A stretch of DNA of 29,626 nt from Smittium culicis (GCA_001970855.1 LSSN01001721.1:1-29626), one strand, 5' to 3'. Positions 1 through 12,443 are shown, numbered from the stretch's first letter. The notes: generated by a model from the letters alone, not told the origin. Program-made: numbers and translations.

Positions 1-19
1 CCCCCAAGGAGTTTTCCAA

Positions 20-939
20 CTAGCCCCATCCGGGCTTCGTTGAAATTCGAAAGTAAAAATTTTTCGTCAGAGCGGATCGGCGTCGATATGAACCGGCCGA
101 TCGTCGTTGTCGGTGATTTCGCCACCGGCAGCAGCTCAGAAGTATGTGGTCGACCGTCTCAGGCACACACAAGTTGCAGCAGGGGCAAAAATTTTTGAAT
201 TTTTGGTCGACGATTTTCATGTTCGACAGGCGCTGGGCGGTCCGGAATGTGCCCATACGTATTTTTCCAATGTCCTGAAGGCCCAGCTTCAGGTCCGGAT
301 ACATAGCTTGAAGGTCAACCCAGTTGCCTTTTTTGCCGATTTTCCTGTCCACCGTCCACATGTAGATGACAGATCAGTTATTTTGTCGTTTCCAGTCGAC
401 TATCTTGATGATAGTCTGACCGTTTGAATCTTGAGAGCAAAATTTTTTGATCCACCGAGCGCTCCCAGTCACCCAGGTGGCCATCCGGGCCTTCATCGGT
501 GCCTTGATGAGGTTGGCGATCCATGTCTTTGAGGTCAACCATTTGTGGTATGCAAGCTCACGGGATGTGCTGGTGCGCATGAACACCGAGATTATGCCCA
601 GTTCATCCCTGATGCGCTCCATGTTCGCTGATTTTCCGACATTGGCAACCATTCGGATCGCCTTGTCGATTTCTGACTGTATGGGCTTGCATCTGGCTTC
701 GCTCATGCCAAATGTTTCCCCACCGTAACATCCAATCGGCATCAGAACCGAATTTATGAACTTTTTTTTTAGTGCTGTGAGCACATCAGACCGTCTCAGG
801 AAGGCTGTATACGCTGCATACAGCCTTCCTGACATTTTTATTGTTGTTCTTGATCGTATCAGAAACGCCCCACTTGCTATTCATAATATAGCCCAAGTAG
901 GTGTACTGGTCGGTGAAATCGACTTTTTGGCTCTTTAGG
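20..939 (-). pseudogene. LINE ORF2 C-terminal part with CCHC zinc motif (zf-RVT type)
   Basis: Downstream of the RT, the frame shifts near 948 and again near 806, then stays open from 835 to a TGA at 374. It resumes in the same frame to a TAG at 20-22. The 835-374 stretch has the usual post-RT look: FLRRSDVLTALKKKF, then IGCYGGETFGMSEA. The last stretch contains CPCC-x2-C-x6-H-x4-C (residues 59-77 of the 361-20 frame, nucleotides about 187-131). This resembles the zinc-binding domain at the C-terminus of many LINE ORF2 proteins, which is thought to bind nucleic acid. The stop at 20 may be the original one or a mutation; the window ends too soon to tell. Confidence 0.75.
798..830. repeat. perfect 13-bp palindrome with 7-bp spacer
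   Basis: The left arm AGGAAGGCTGTAT (798-810) and right arm ATACAGCCTTCCT (818-830) are exact reverse complements, separated by ACGCTGC. The palindrome lies inside the LINE pseudogene, exactly where the minus-strand frame shifts between the KAV-like codons and AAYTAFLRR. Confidence 0.9.
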
Positions 940-945
940 GTCATA

Positions 946-1959
946 TTAGTGGTCAACTCTTCCGCTTAAAGTCATTATCCCGCACTTGGAGGCATTCACA
1001 GCCATTTCCCAAGTGTCCGAACATTCGGTAATGGTATCCAGTGCGGCATGTAAATCGGCTGATGATTCGGCCAATAGCACGGCATCTTCGACAATCAGTA
1101 GTCCTGGTATGCGCGAGGTGAGCCCAGGCACCCGTACACCTCGTACGCACTTGAATATATCGTTGTTTTAGAAGTCGAAGAGTATCGGCGAGACTGGGCA
1201 CCCTTGCCGCACTCCACAGAGGTATTCGGTAAGGTTGGAAACTACATTTCCAACTCTAACTGCGATTTTCGCAGCATAATACATGCCCTTGATCATATTG
1301 AGGAGTTTGCCCCCAATGCCCACTGATCGCAGTTTATGCAGTAGGGCCATGTGGGGGAACCGGTCGTAGGGCTTGCTATAGTCGATATAGCACAGCCATG
1401 TTTCCTTGTTCTGAATTTTCCGTCGGCGGACTATTTCGTATAGAGTGGTCGCTTGGTCGGCACACTCATCGAAATTCCTGAATCCAGCTTGCTCTTTTAA
1501 CAATATGTTGTATTTCGCATCGATTTTGCAGAGTTTGGTGGCCACAATTTTGACCACCAGTTTCGCCAGTGTTGTAATCAGTGATATCACTCGGTAGTTA
1601 TCGGGGTCCTTCAGGTCACCCTTTTTAGGTACCAGGAACACCACTGAAGTTTCTAGGCACTGGGGTATATTTCCAGTATCATACATAATATTGATGATTT
1701 TATTTATTAATTTAGCTAGTGGCGATGAAGGTGTTGGCTCAGCCATCACCAGTTTCCATACCTCAGATGGTTCACCGTCAGATCCCGGAGCCTTGTTGTT
1801 AGGTTTATCACCAAGTGCATCAGTAATATCTGACCAAACTATAGTGCTATCACACTCTATGTAATAGTCACAATCGATAGAGATGAGATTTTCCAACTTA
1901 TTGTCGAACTGGCTGTTCCCAGTAGCGTCTTTGGCCAGATTGATAAAATGATAGTTCAT
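946..1959 (-). pseudogene. LINE reverse transcriptase core, inactivated
   Basis: This segment would encode the RT that copies LINE RNA at the target site. From the Met at 1959, the conserved blocks are APGSDG (residues 57-62), PKKGD...NYRVISL (111-127), QAGF (157-160), motif A YIDYSKPYD (191-199) with its catalytic Asp, and RQGCPVSP (251-258). An in-frame TAA at 1168-1170 interrupts the frame just after ILFDF. The same frame resumes and reads motif C as GLLIVED, where the family has (Y/F)ADD, so the first catalytic Asp is Glu (codon 1087-1089). The frame stops at 946. The Met at 1959 is unlikely to be a real start, because homologous-looking sequence continues upstream in another frame. I am confident of the domain and of its inactivity. 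Confidence 0.88.
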
Positions 1960-2365
1960 TTTTTTATTTTTTCATGTTTTTCAGCAATTAAAATTTTATT
2001 TTTGCCGTACACTGGGCCATCGGCGATGCTTTGGAGCGATTTCCCAGTTTATGATTAGATATAACGCCAATTGGATTTCGAATCGTTGTTCAGAATCTGA
2101 TCAGCGATTTTTTTTATACTTTTGGCGTGCTGGGCTTTTCTATCGGTCTTAATTGATCGATTTGCATTCGATTTGGATTTGATATAATCGCTGATTGGCA
2201 ATTATTCTTTGATAATTAATGAAATTCTCTTCGTCTTTTTTTTATTTTTTTGAGGGAGTTCTTTGATAGCACAGTTTTTATGGTTTCGTCAGGTGCATCC
2301 AGCGCATCAGGCCGAGCAGATTGATCCCAAAATATGTTCATTAGGTGCTGAGCACAGAAACACTC
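1960..2365 (-). pseudogene. LINE ORF2 linker upstream of the RT
   Basis: The minus-strand frames here join on to the RT. One frame runs from about 2220 to 1960 and ends in a Lys-rich stretch just before the RT; it has stops at about 2200 and at about 2059-2067. A second frame covers about 2350-2222 and includes the short motif FWDQSARPDALDAPDE followed by a run of Lys and Arg codons. Basic linkers like this precede the RT in LINE ORF2 proteins. At least one frameshift separates it from the RT, close to 1957. I see no endonuclease motifs. The assignment rests on position and composition more than on a diagnostic motif. Confidence 0.55.
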
Positions 2366-2582
2366 TAGAACATTTCATAAAATTCCACAAGCATTTATTT
2401 GAAAATTTTTAATTCTTTTATAATTATCTTACTTTAATAATATTATTTATATTTTTCTTCAAAAGTATAAAAGGGTAACCTTTTTCCATCTTTATGAAAA
2501 ATCTATGTGTATTATTTATTTTACAATATTTATATAACTAATTATATATTATCCCTATAATATTAAATAAATAGCACTATCT

Positions 2583-2603
2583 TAGTCATAGTCATAGTCA
2601 TAG
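2583..2603. repeat. short tandem repeat, TAGTCA x3
   Basis: Three full copies of TAGTCA plus a partial one run from 2583 to about 2603. A looser continuation (TTTTAGCTTCAGTCTCAGTCC) follows. It is a simple microsatellite in the AT desert. Confidence 0.85.
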
Positions 2604-3865
2604 TTTTAGCTTCAGTCTCAGTCCAACCTTAGCCTTTTCTTTTCTCCTCCCTTAGTTCCTAACATTATGGCTTATATTAATGATTCGTTTAAACTCCATT
2701 GATAGTTTTATTTTGTAATGATGATTAAAAAATCAGCCATTAATAATTTAGATATAGTTAATAAACTAGTGAAAAAATCAAGGGGAATGAGAATATGACG
2801 TTAATTTTGGATTTATTTCGTGTATTTTAGTTTTTAAATAAAAATAGTAAATTTGTGAGCGAAATCAATAAATAAATATTTTTCACTTAAATAAACATAT
2901 TAAAGATATATCATAATTAAGTTACTAGCGATAAATTGATAGGGAAATATTTAGAACTTGAATTTTTATATATTAAGAATTTTTATTTTGTTTTTAAACT
3001 TAAAAATCTGGACTTAAATACACAATTTATAAATACTAAATAAATTCTCTTGTATTTTTGGCACAAAAATACCTTGATATATATTATTTGGTAAGTAAAA
3101 TAAAACCGCTTTGAAATATTTCCTTTAGTTTATTTTGAGAATTATTAATTTCTACCAAAATATGTGTAATGAAAAAAAAATATTTTTTTTATATACTCAG
3201 AAATTACTAAAAGTAATTGGAGCTGTATATGTTATCGAAACGACATTGTGATTCTGATTATATGTTGCGGTGGAAACTGACGAAGAGGTAAAAGATATCT
3301 AACTTTAGAAAATAAAAATACATATTGAGTAATGGGATATTCTCGTTGAGTTTTTTAACCCAATAAATTTTATACTTGCGATAACCCTATGTTTCGTATT
3401 TATCTTATCTTGGCTATATTTTAATTTACTACTTTTACACGGATACTCAGAGAAGTATACGAAATTTCATCATTAAAACATGTATGGGTAATAAATAGTC
3501 TTTAGAAAAAAGGTATCGAGTTTTAGGGACGAATAAAGATCGCCCATTTCCCCTTAAAGTTGGAGTATCGATTCCAATATATTAAATTTTTTCTTACCGT
3601 CATTTAAATATACTACAATAAAGAATCTATATTTAAAATTATCTTGCAGCCAATAAATTATATAGATCAGAAATTTATTTCGAAGTAATTAGTTTAAATT
3701 ATTTTATTAAAGGATATAAAAAATATTTTATATCTAAAGAACTCATTTCAATAAAATTTCTGTCCAGTTTTACAAGAAGGCATGGCTACTAAAATACTAT
3801 AAAAATAAGCTCAATATAAATTAAACACTAAAAAAAATATAATAATATAAGTAATTAAGTTTTAA

Positions 3866-3891
3866 TAAAATGCCAAGCTCTTGGCATTTTA
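3866..3891. repeat. 11-bp perfect inverted repeat, 4-nt loop
   Basis: TAAAATGCCAA (3866-3876) and TTGGCATTTTA (3881-3891) are exact reverse complements around GCTC. The GCC/GGC core makes it less likely than the many pure A/T hairpins nearby to be chance. A lone ATGCCAAG copy occurs about 90 bp downstream. The function is unknown. Confidence 0.7.
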
Positions 3892-6800
3892 ATTTAAACT
3901 TAGTAATATTTAATTATTTAGAACGAGTACCAAGTAATTAAGACGAAGACATAATGCCAAGAATTTAAGAAAAAATGCATAATAAATTCTTTTTACATTA
4001 GTTAATTTATGCCTATGGCAATATACATATATAAAACTAAACACAGAACTAACTAAAATACAAAATAAAAATTCATAGCTAGAAAAATAGGTAGGTGGCC
4101 ATAATAATAGCACGTCATATATAAAATAAATATATATAAAAAACATTAAATACTCACTTATATGCACAAAAATTATTAATCTTCAAATATGATGTAAATA
4201 TTAGCTACAATTAGAGTTATAAATGCTAGTTGAAACTCATATTTGATTTAATATATATATAATTACGATTTTATAAGCTTCAAAGAAATTTTTCGAAAAA
4301 GCTATTTGCATTTAAACTGAAAATTTATATTACTAAACATTCTAATAATTTAATAAATGTAGTAAATTCTCATAATTGAAATTTTCGCATCAAATTTAAA
4401 TATAGAAGCTGCGGATACATGCTGTTATTATCACAATAAAGTATACTTTTTATCAAATTTTATATTTAATATCTCAAATTAAGTCGGATTTATTTAGCGG
4501 AATAGAGTATGAATTGCTAAAAATGGTTTGTTTAATATGGTTAATTTATTCATAAAAATCAGGAAAATTATAATTTATTATGGTCATAGCATTGTTATAA
4601 TAAATATTTTTACTAAAATTAAATGAAAAAAGTTTAATGAGAAAGAATAATTATCTCAATGGAAAGAAAAACTCATCTAAAATACGATAATTTATTTTAT
4701 GTATTTCAATTAAGTTTATTAATTGAAATATAAAAATAAAGAGTAAAAAGTTATAATTAAATAATTTGATGATTAAAATCATCAAATATTAGTCAAAAAT
4801 CAAAACCCAAAATCAAATGATCTATTCAAGTAAATAAATAAAAAAGCTTAATATTTTAGTATTTTAGAATATGAAAAATAACCATTTATAAAAGTATGAA
4901 ATAAATTTTTTATATTAAATAAAAAAATTTATTAGATCTATTGAATAATTAGCATTTATCTACAATTGAAGCTTTCTAAGAAAACTTTATTAATATTATT
5001 ATAAAATATTCTTGATTATACGTTTTATAGCCTGGTATTTCGCGGATGTAATACTGAATTGTGTAAAAAATAATTATTAATAGGTTCCCTGAGTACAATT
5101 AAATGATTTTAGTGAGTTTGATTAACAAAATAAACAAAAATTTATAATTTTTATCTCTCATATATTCTTTATTCGCTATTTTTTTCAGTAAATTCGATTA
5201 GAGCTACATTAAAAAGAACTTTCTATAATATTAGTTATCTATTATTAATTAATTTGAATATTTTGATGGATTAATATAATAATTTTGACCAAATTATATA
5301 ATCACTTCAAATGTAAAATAATCTAATTCGTAATCTATAATAAATTAATGATTTTTTTGAATTTGTTAAAATTTATAATTGACAGATATAAATGTGAAAT
5401 TTTCTGTTTATCAATATTAGAACAATCTGAATTATTTTTAATTCCTAAATTAATCGAAACATGATATTAATAATATTTGATTGAATTCAGCACTATTTAT
5501 AGTTGGTAAATTGAATGATTTTTTTATCTAGAATATCATGTATTAAATTTATATTTGAGTTTTATTGAATCAGGAGAAACTTTAATTATTTTTTTAGTAA
5601 TATAAATGGACAGATTATCTGATATAAACCAGATGAATTGTACAAAAAAAGTCAAATTGTGAAAAAAACAGTCCAATTATTAAAATTTCAGTCTAATTAT
5701 TGTGTGATGAACCAATCTTGAAAATAAAAAAAGTCAAATTTTTATTATATCTAATAAAAATCAGTCAAAATATTTAAATCGAGATAAATAAACTCTATTA
5801 TCATTATCTATTTGAAAATAATTTGCTAATTTTGATATTTTAACTCTAAAATGATATTTAAAAGTCAGTAGATTGGAGATATTCCTGATACCTCTAAAAT
5901 GGAACCAAATTAAAACTGTATAATTTTTTATTTGTGTATTATTATTGGATATCACAACAAAAATTAAAATAAAATATATCACAATCAAAAATAAATAATT
6001 TATGAAAATCAGGAAAAATATTAGTCATGTTATTTTATTGCAGCAGCATTGAAAAATAATTTTGGTAGCTATAAATTATAAAATTTTAATTTTACACTTA
6101 ATTCTTAAATTCAATCATTTTTTTAGAATATCTTTTAAATGTAAACCAAAAAATATTAAAAAATATCAAATTGCTATATTAAAATGGAAAATTGTTAAAC
6201 TCAAATTATTCTTAAATATCAGTGTAAAAAATTGACTAAATTAGTTAGAGATATTTTCTTTTGATGATTACTTTGATATATTATGATTAGTTATTTTATA
6301 TTTAATAAGCAAGTAAAATGAATTCTAAATTTGATAAATATTACTGAAAGATTAATTAATATACCATAAAACATTAGTAGGCGTTTAACTTATTAGGAAA
6401 TGAATATTTTCTTCGATTATAATACCAAAATTAGCTTCAGCAGATAGTCAAATTATCCATATGTGTAAAAATAATAACTTTATATTTTTATATTATAAAC
6501 TTGTTCGTTATATGTTATATTATTTTATTTTTTTTTACGGTTACTTTTATTTGATACTACTAGTTTTAAAAATAACTAAATGGATTTAAATTAAATTTTA
6601 TATTATTTGAAAAATGTATTTTTTTTAATAGTTTTTTTAATATTCAAACATAATTTATATCTAAAAGAATTAAATTTACAAAAAACTTTTAAATTAATTT
6701 TTTCTCTTTCTATTTGGAATGAATATAAAGTCTTTTTTTCTTTTAATTCATCAATTATATATTATATGAAATTCGATATGTAGATCGTAATAATAGCAAA

Positions 6801-8782
6801 ATTAAATAAAAAAATTCAAATAATTTGCTCATTATATCAAATTGATCCTTAATTCATCCTTTATCGATTATGTTTATTATTTTTTAAACACTTTTCCTAT
6901 TATTTTCTGTAAATATTGTTTTCACTAAGCTTTTGCTCAAATTTTTGAGGTATAAAATCATATTCATATGCTTTTTTATTCTTCAATTATACATTGATAA
7001 ATGAACCTTCCCTTCATCTAATTTTGGTTTCATTTAAACTAATAACTAAAAAAGCTTAATAATATCAGTAATTTTATTATTTCAACTTTTTTTAAAATAA
7101 ATATCGCTTACTGAATACTTTTAAAATCATTTCAGTACCATTTTATATAAGAAAAAATCAATATTTCTAATGATATAAATGTTTTTTCATAATAAAATTG
7201 TTTTAAACTAGCAGGTATTTATATTAAATCTATCGTATATATAATCCAATTTACTTAAATTTTTAATTTTTTACATGTTAAATTATAAAATGGACTAGTA
7301 TTGGTACAAGAAAAAAGAAATTTTTTAATTTTTTTTAAAATATAGGGCGATATTTAAAATTCTAAACAGCTAAATGTGTTAAAATTTATTCAAATAAAAA
7401 AAAAGGTATAATATTTTTAATATTTTAAATTGGGCTGATATATAAAAGTCAATTTCTTATTTATTACCAATTTTTAAAAAATTTTGAATTTAGCAAATTT
7501 TTATATAGATAATATAGCAATTTTACTGTTTATAATTAGACAAATCTTTTTTTTTTTGAAAATTTGATTCACTAGAATTTAATTTGACTGAAGCATTAAA
7601 TAATGTACTGCTATTGGCGAAAGTTGACTTTTTTTCTACAATTATATGCTAAAATTATTTTAAAAAAATATATATAAATTATTCTAAAAAATATAATATT
7701 AAATTTTAGATTTATTATATTAACTGATATTTAATATATTATAAAAAATATCAAAGTTATTATTTTATCAAAAGAAATATAGATAATGAGAATTACAGAG
7801 ATATTTTAGTTTCAAATTTAATATAAGTTAGACTAATATCAGAAAATAATAATCGGAGCTATTTTTATAAAAAGAATGTGAACAATTTCTAAAAAATCTT
7901 TCATAAATCTAACAGATACTAATAATTTTTTGAGTTTAAATAGAAAAAATAAAAAAATTTATGCAATAAAAAAATTACTATATTGGTAAATAAAGAACCC
8001 CAATTTATAAAAATATTAACATATTAATTAATTAGTATTTAATATTTTTGATATTATTGTAAAAATTGATTATTATTTCGTGGTGACAAATTCTTATAAA
8101 AATAATTTCAGATTCATCAGATTCATTAATACTATTTTATGTATCAATAAACTGAAGTAAATATAATCATTAGTATAATTTTTTTTTTCTAGTTCAGAGT
8201 AAAACTATAAACTATAAGAAAAATTACTCTTTAAAGAATCACTACAATTATGATATTTAATAAATTAAAGCTTATAAGTTCTTATATTAAGGGAAATCAA
8301 AATAATAATAGAAATATACACTAATTAATTATTAACTATTAAAAAAAATAAAATATAATAAAAAATATACAATTAGCTCTAACTTATATTTTTTCATATA
8401 AAAACAAAAATTATAAGGATAAAAAAATAGTGAAATTATTTCCTGACCTTATTTTATTTAATTAATACCAAATTAAATATTTTGTTCTTAATATTTACTT
8501 TAAATTTATTCTAATTGATAATATTTTTTAATCGGTTTTTTTGTAAATTAAATTTACAACTTTTATTAGTAATTATTATACATTTGAGTCTTTAATTATT
8601 TTAGTATGATTAATAAGTTCATAACTTCATGAGATTTTAAAGAGATAGTTTTTTAATATACAATATCTGTAATACTTTCACTTTATAAACTAAGTTAGTA
8701 AATAAAAATATCAACATGAGAATATGCAATCATAATATTTTTTTATATTAATTCTTGTAAAATTTTAGTTGGCTAATTATAT

Positions 8783-8880
8783 TTAAATAATTATACATAC
8801 ATGTTGAAGGTCAGCTACTGCGGCTGAGTTCTTCGGATCATTTGAGTGTAGTCTCAAAGGGCTCATGATGGTATTGGATT
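8783..8880 (-). other. GC-richer island: exon-like fragment or structured RNA
   Basis: About 80 bp of balanced composition stand alone in the AT desert. On the minus strand an ATG at 8866 opens a 27-codon frame to a TAA at 8783. It contains the protein-like stretch SNDPKNSAAVADLQH, and the frame is also open upstream of the ATG. A GTATGT follows CAACAT on that strand and would fit a fungal 5' splice site, so this could be a relic exon. On the plus strand the same bases fold well: TCAGC/GCTGA, and TTGAG/CTCAA nested inside ATCAT/ATGAT. That strand faintly recalls the Alu-domain part of SRP RNA, but the rest of such a gene is absent. I cannot decide between the two readings. Confidence 0.35.
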
Positions 8881-9643
8881 TAATTATGTTTATAGTTTGA
8901 TTTATCAATAAAGAGTTTAAAAGGTGATATATGATTCATTTAATTATAAATTGCGATAATTTTATTAATAAAATGTTTACCAAAAAAAAAAAGATAAGCT
9001 AATTAATGAAATACTAAAATCTTTTGTTTAGCCTTATTTCCACTTTCCCTATAACTTTTATTGTCTTTGATCAATCCTTTGACTTTTTTTTCGCGGTTTA
9101 TTATCTTTATGGATTCACGTCAAATATTATGGCACGAATTTTTTTATAGCTATTAGCTTAAATTTAATTTCATTAAGTTGTTTATTAGTTTATTTAAATA
9201 ACCTGTCAAATTTAGTTTGACATCAATAAAATATTCATTTAAAAGTTTGTTGCCATCATCATTGGTTATTACATGTTAATTTTAAAATACGATTTTGTGA
9301 AAACACTAAAAAAATAAAAGTATAAAATCAGATTCCAAAAAGAATTATTTTGCCTGTTCTACTCTTCCATATATATATAAGTAAAATTATGGTTAAATGT
9401 ATTCTAGTAGAAAATATTATATTGACCCAAATTTTGTTTAGAAAACAGGAATATTCTCCTAAATATAAAAAACACAAATACTATACTAATATTCAGGTTT
9501 AAATTATCCTAAAAATATATAAATACTGATATTTTTCTCTTTTTTTTGGCCTTTTTTGTAAATTTTTTTCATAAAAAAATATTTTAGAAATATTTTCATG
9601 TCATATATATCTAAATCTAGTTCTAGAAAATTAATGTGGAAAT

Positions 9644-10057
9644 ATGCTGAAATTTAATTATATAAAAAGGAAAAAAATTAAAAATAAATTATTACATAAT
9701 TTAAAAAAAATCAGATATTTATTATATACAATATATCGACAATTTTTTGAATATAGTAAATTTTTTAACTGTGAAATTGTTTTTTTATATATAATAATCC
9801 GTACCATCGCTAGTGTATCCAAGGCTCAATATCATATAACTTTTGAAAATATATGTTTTATAGGCATTATTTATATTTCATTCCAATGTTTATTTTCAAA
9901 TTTATTTTATTTGATCTACAATATATTTACATGCTTATCACGATTTTTTAATCAAAAGTTTATGAAGAGTATTTTAATATTATATTTAAACACTCGTAAC
10001 GGCACTGAAAGATTTAAAATAAGAATTCTAATTTATAGTGGATATAAATTCAATTAA
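9644..10057 (+). CDS. hypothetical open frame, 137 codons, AT-rich
   Basis: This is the longest open frame in the 10-kb AT desert. The predicted protein begins with a Lys-rich segment (MLKFNYIKRKKIKNK), followed by two hydrophobic stretches at about residues 45-57 and 70-97 that could cross a membrane, and a basic tail. I recognise no family. At this A+T content stops should come about every ten codons, so a run of 137 is unexpected. The amino-acid composition, however, is simply what AT-rich DNA encodes. It has no visible promoter, intron or neighbouring gene. It may be chance, a relic, or a small membrane protein, and I put the odds of a real gene below even. Confidence 0.22.
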   Translation: MLKFNYIKRKKIKNKLLHNLKKIRYLLYTIYRQFFEYSKFFNCEIVFLYIIIRTIASVSKAQYHITFENICFIGIIYISFQCLFSNLFYLIYNIFTCLSRFFNQKFMKSILILYLNTRNGTERFKIRILIYSGYKFN

Positions 10058-12410
10058 ATCGTATAATAAATAAATTTAGGCTATAATTTTCTATCCTATG
10101 AGCTAGATGAGAGCTAAGAATTTAAAACCCCTACATATTTTTTATTTAATTAATGACATTATAAATATACGTTTTTTCATTTTTTTACCATATCGATTAT
10201 AGTATTAAAGCTACTAAATTCCTAAATCTAATAAATGATGGTATATTTATAATATAATATAATCTAAATGCTTATTTTATATATACTTACTAAATAATTT
10301 ATACTAAAAATAAATTCAATTATCTAAATAATTATAAAAGTTTAAAAGATAATTATTTTATCATATTTTTAATAATTTGAAAATCAAGGTAGTTTTTTAT
10401 TCATAGTATTACCGAAGATAAGGATTTTTATTTTTAATTTTTATATTAAAATTATTATCTTTTAAATAGAATATTAATATAGTATTTCTATCATAATTTT
10501 ATGCGGTAATATAAACTGTTTCTTTAACTTCAAATTAATTATAAAGTGGCTATATTTAACTAAAAATAAATGTTGATAACCTTTACCTAGTTTTTTTACT
10601 TATGAATTTACTATTGAATTTATTTATTTTTACTATAATTACTGAATATTTTTGAACTCGGAATATTTAATCAAATAATCTATACATTGAAAGTCTTATT
10701 ATTAAATTACATTAATATATTAATCAAATTAAAAATCTTATAAAAAATATGATAGAAAAAAGACCGTTTCTACTTTTAGTGACATGAAGTATAATAATAG
10801 TGAGTAACATAATATAAAATTTGAATAATATTTGAAATAAAAATGATATTTTACTCTAAAATAGCTTTAAAGGTAAATTTAGCCTACTTAGTATTAATTT
10901 AATCAAGATTAAAATATATTATATCAAAACTAGTTTTATTCTAATTAAAATATTTATAAAATACTCCATAAAAAATGATATGAAATGATTCATTTTTATT
11001 TTTCGAGCTGTATAAATTAAATAGTTTTAATAATATTATTATCAGGGAAAAAATTTGTAAGTTTTAATAGTAAAAATAATTTTATCTTTTAAAAAGATAA
11101 ATCAAATAGAAATATGAATATGAATATGCTATTTTATTAGAGGTATAGATTCTGCTAAAAGTAGAATTTTTTTATGGGGAATTTTAATGTTTAGAAAAAA
11201 ATAATAGAATCTATGTTACAATGTAGGCTAAAAAAAGGTAAATTAGTCAAAAAAAAAAACACCAATATCATATTTCAAATAAAAAATTTCATTTAATAAA
11301 TCTCACTAATACATAAAATAATTCTTTGAAATCATTGAGCTCATTTTCAGAGTCTTAATCTTTCAGGATTAATAATGATTAGACTCCTAAATAATTTTGA
11401 AAGCATCATGACTGGATTTATACAACTGGCTTCTATATGATTGAGGTTTCTATTTATTTTGAATTCTGGACATGTGTAAAATTATTAATCCAGGTTATAC
11501 ATAAGTAATTAAATACATAATTTTCTAGATAACCTCTTATGATACATAGATATATTAAAACTAATGTTCAAATAAGAACAGTTAATGACCATGTGAAATT
11601 ATAGTATAATGTAGTATGATAATATAAGGAATTATAAAAATGATTTTCTATTATTTTTAATTTTAAAAGTTTATTTAATAGAATGAAATTTTGATTTCGC
11701 TAAGTAAAATTTCACTTCTATAAAAAAATTTTGAATTAATAATTAAAATATCACTTAATAAAACTTAATTTTGTAACAAATTTAGCTATTCAAAGAGTTT
11801 TTTTAAGGTGCATTTTGAATCTTGGGATCATTAATATATAGAGTTTTAATATTTATATAGCCCATATCAAAATGTTATTGTATTTATTAATTAATTTCAA
11901 ATTGTAAACCACTTTATACACAAAATCACGATTAAAAAGCTTTGTTCACAAGATATAGTATTAGTTTTTGTTATTATCGTAATATAAATTAATTCTGAAT
12001 TAATAAAAATTTGAATAAAATTGATTTTCTTTAAATAAGCTATGTTTTTAGATAGAAAATATATTTAAATGAATAACCTCTGTTTTATGTTTTTGTTTTA
12101 TTATAAATAATTCCTTTAGATATGTTGATAAATTAAGTTATATTTAATCTATATTATATAATAGATAGTATAGCGGCTCTTCTATAGTTTTATTGTTTTA
12201 TGTTTATTTGACTTTTATATATTATACAGCTCAGTAATTATACTTATAATGAAATAAAAAATAATTTCTAGAAAATTAATATAGTATAATTAGAGCTACA
12301 AAATATAACACTATGTAAAATTCCAAATAGATGTTGTTATGCATCAATTGCTGTATTCACATCAATTTTTATCGTCCTCATTTATAAATTATCAAAAAAT
12401 AAGAGTATAA

Positions 12411-12443
12411 TAAAAGGGAAATAAAAGGAAAATAAAAGGAAAA
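12411..12443. repeat. three tandem copies of an 11-bp unit
   Basis: The copies are TAAAAGGGAAA, TAAAAGGAAAA and TAAAAGGAAAA at 12411-12421, 12422-12432 and 12433-12443, with one substitution. The repeat sits just before the composition shift that marks the DIRS-like element. Confidence 0.85.

Larger units (their letters stand above)
1..2365 (-). mobile_element. 5'-truncated, degenerate LINE (non-LTR retrotransposon)
   Basis: Read on the minus strand, this block carries in order a basic linker, a reverse transcriptase, a downstream connection region and a CCHC zinc motif. That is the order of the C-terminal two thirds of LINE ORF2. No endonuclease domain is visible upstream. The base composition drops to the AT desert at about 2365-2400, as expected for a 5'-truncated insertion. 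The 3' end lies at or beyond the left edge of the window, so no tail or target duplication can be seen. The frame is broken by several stops and at least three frameshifts, so this is a dead copy. The left part is clearly richer in G+C than the sequence to its right. Confidence 0.85.
2366..8782. other. AT desert, no genes seen
   Basis: This stretch is extremely A+T rich, with many A and T runs and stops in all frames. The only open frames of note are minus 3910-4167 (85 codons) and minus 5761-5988 (75 codons). Both have the Ile/Phe/Tyr/Leu/Asn-rich composition of random AT DNA, and I do not call them genes. I found no RNA gene, no element termini and no recognisable domain fragments. It is probably old sequence that has drifted to AT, or an AT-rich heterochromatic block. 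Confidence 0.7.

Noticed and set aside
107..938. Plus-strand open frames at 107-427, 447-728 and 756-938
   Set aside because: They are antisense to the LINE ORF2 frames, which have recognisable domain motifs on the minus strand.
953..1201. Open frames at minus 953-1201 and plus 986-1171
   Set aside because: They are shadows of the RT motif C region in other frames. The true frame reads GLLIVED and continues the RT.
3910..4167. 85-codon hydrophobic minus-strand frame
   Set aside because: Its composition is that of random AT-rich DNA (Tyr, Phe, Leu, Ile), and there is no motif or neighbour. Its length is only modestly unusual.
4764..4787. 10-bp hairpin ATTTGATGAT/ATCATCAAAT
   Set aside because: Hairpins of this length with mostly A/T bases are expected by chance in a 10-kb AT desert.
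5761..5988. 75-codon minus-strand frame
   Set aside because: AT-driven composition with no family resemblance.
8803..8880. A tRNA or complete SRP RNA gene
   Set aside because: There is no acceptor stem and no proper B box, and the conserved SRP core (GGAAACGGAGCAG-like) is missing downstream. Only a weak resemblance remains.
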